This document shows positions 5,702 to 6,406 of a stretch of 6,406 nucleotides of DNA, in pieces. The notes below the pieces were generated by a model. That model saw only the letters and a program-made list of their open reading frames with translations, ran no database searches and was not told the DNA's origin. Source of the DNA: an uncultured beta proteobacterium (GTDB lineage: Bacteria; Pseudomonadota; Gammaproteobacteria; Burkholderiales; Burkholderiaceae_C); assembly GCA_903859265.1 (NCBI GenBank), contig CAIOLZ010000169.1, positions 1 through 6,406 of the forward strand. Direction: 5' to 3'. The stretch's first letter is position 1. The number at the start of each line of letters is the position of its first letter. Made by a program: the position numbers and the translations under genes.

Positions 5702-6406
5702 AGAGTTGCCCCACTTGCGCTTCGTAGCCATTGAACATCAGCGTTTTCCGCTTTTTGGCGAACAACCCGTCTTCCCCGATACGACGCTCTGTCGCCTGAC
5801 TCCAGCGAGGATGGTCCACGTTCGGATTGACGTTGGAGTAAAAACCGTATTCATTGGCCGCAGCCTTGTTCCAGGCCGTTCCCGGCTGTTTATCGGTGAA
5901 TCGGATTTTCACGATGCTTTTGGCGCTCTTGAATCCATACTTCCACGGCACGACGATACGAACCGGCGCGCCGCTCTGGTTGGGCAAGACTTCGCCGTAC
6001 ATTCCAAAACCCAGAAGCGTCAACGGATGCATGGCCTCGTCCAGACGCAATCCTTCAACATAAGGCCAATCCAGCACGCGCGAGCCTACAAACGGCATTG
6101 TTTTGGGGTCTGCCAACGTCACGAATTCGACGTATTTGGCACCAGGCGCGGGTTCGACTTTTTTGATCAACTCCGATAGCGAATAGCCAACCCAGGGAAT
6201 CACCATCGACCAGCCCTCCACGCAGCGCATGCGATAAATGCGCTCCTCTTGGGCACTGAGCTTGAGCAGGTCTTCGAGTGCGTACTTACCCGGCTTTTTG
6301 ACCATGCCTTCGATCTCTACAGCCCAGGGAGTCGTTTTGAGTGTGTGTGCGTTGGCTGCCGGATCTGTCTTGTCTGTTCCAAACTCGTAATAATTGTTGT
6401 AGCCGC
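5670..6406 (-). CDS. msrP: Protein-methionine-sulfoxide reductase catalytic subunit MsrP, 5'-truncated by the window edge
   Basis: The visible 244 residues are the C-terminal part of MsrP (formerly YedY); by comparison with the roughly 330-residue family about 90 residues, including the expected Tat signal, lie past the right edge. The fragment opens GYNNYYEFGTDKTDPAANA, then LKTTPWAVEIEG, both typical of the molybdopterin-binding sulfite-oxidase-like fold. The molybdenum ligand is the Cys in RMRCVEGWSMVIPW (codon at 6222-6224). Further family blocks are WPYVEGLRLDEAMHPLTLL, GAPVRIVVPWKYGFKSAKSI, and NEYGFYSNVNPNVDHPRWSQ followed by ATERRIG. MsrP reduces methionine sulfoxide in periplasmic proteins, taking electrons from MsrQ encoded immediately downstream. 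The reading frame is open to the edge, with no frameshift or internal stop, and the stop codon TGA is at 5670-5672. Confidence 0.97.
   Translation of the reverse strand, partial: GYNNYYEFGTDKTDPAANAHTLKTTPWAVEIEGMVKKPGKYALEDLLKLSAQEERIYRMRCVEGWSMVIPWVGYSLSELIKKVEPAPGAKYVEFVTLADPKTMPFVGSRVLDWPYVEGLRLDEAMHPLTLLGFGMYGEVLPNQSGAPVRIVVPWKYGFKSAKSIVKIRFTDKQPGTAWNKAAANEYGFYSNVNPNVDHPRWSQATERRIGEDGLFAKKRKTLMFNGYEAQVGQLYAGMDLKKFY

Noticed and set aside
5646..6179. 177-codon plus-strand open frame opposite msrP
   Set aside because: It is antisense to conserved MsrP blocks and shows no protein-family character.

Overview
The window looks like ordinary chromosomal DNA from a betaproteobacterium, most likely Burkholderiales and probably Comamonadaceae-like. 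This rests on protein character (the PilN start ILINLLPHREAARKRR, the PBP1a segment YPNLPDISDLSDYRPKLP, the MsrQ segment GANPAEALIRSTGDWTLR), on the divergent pilM/mrcA arrangement, and on moderate-to-high GC. The genus cannot be fixed from sequence alone. I saw no tRNA, rRNA, CRISPR array, insertion sequence, phage gene or attachment site.

Layout. Bases 1-1836 (minus strand) hold the start of a type IV pilus assembly operon, pilM-pilN-pilO, with pilO running off the left edge. Bases 1837-2104 are a 268-bp divergent intergenic region that should carry the promoters of the pil operon and of mrcA. Bases 2105-4486 (plus) encode a full-length bifunctional class A penicillin-binding protein, PBP1a. 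Bases 4510-4836 (minus) encode frataxin/CyaY. Bases 4849-5043 (plus) encode a small LptM-type lipoprotein. Bases 5045-5701 and 5670-6406 (both minus) encode MsrQ and the C-terminal three quarters of MsrP, the haem membrane subunit and molybdenum subunit of the periplasmic methionine-sulfoxide repair system; msrP runs off the right edge.

How the genes work together. Most products act in the cell envelope: the inner-membrane alignment complex of the type IV pilus (PilM/N/O), peptidoglycan synthesis (PBP1a), help with assembly of the LPS translocon (LptM), and repair of oxidised periplasmic proteins (MsrPQ). CyaY is the cytoplasmic exception, acting in iron-sulfur cluster assembly. The region is very compact: there is a 4-nt start/stop overlap in pilM/pilN, 12 nt between the divergent cyaY and lptM starts, and 1 nt between the convergent lptM and msrQ stops.

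Novelty. I found no previously undescribed system. The points worth a second look are small: non-ATG starts for pilM and pilN chosen by ribosome-binding sites and family alignment, a possible leaderless start for lptM, the absence of lysA beside lptM, an inverted repeat in the pilM/mrcA intergenic region, a perfect inverted repeat at the cyaY 3' end, and an uncertain msrQ start overlapping msrP.
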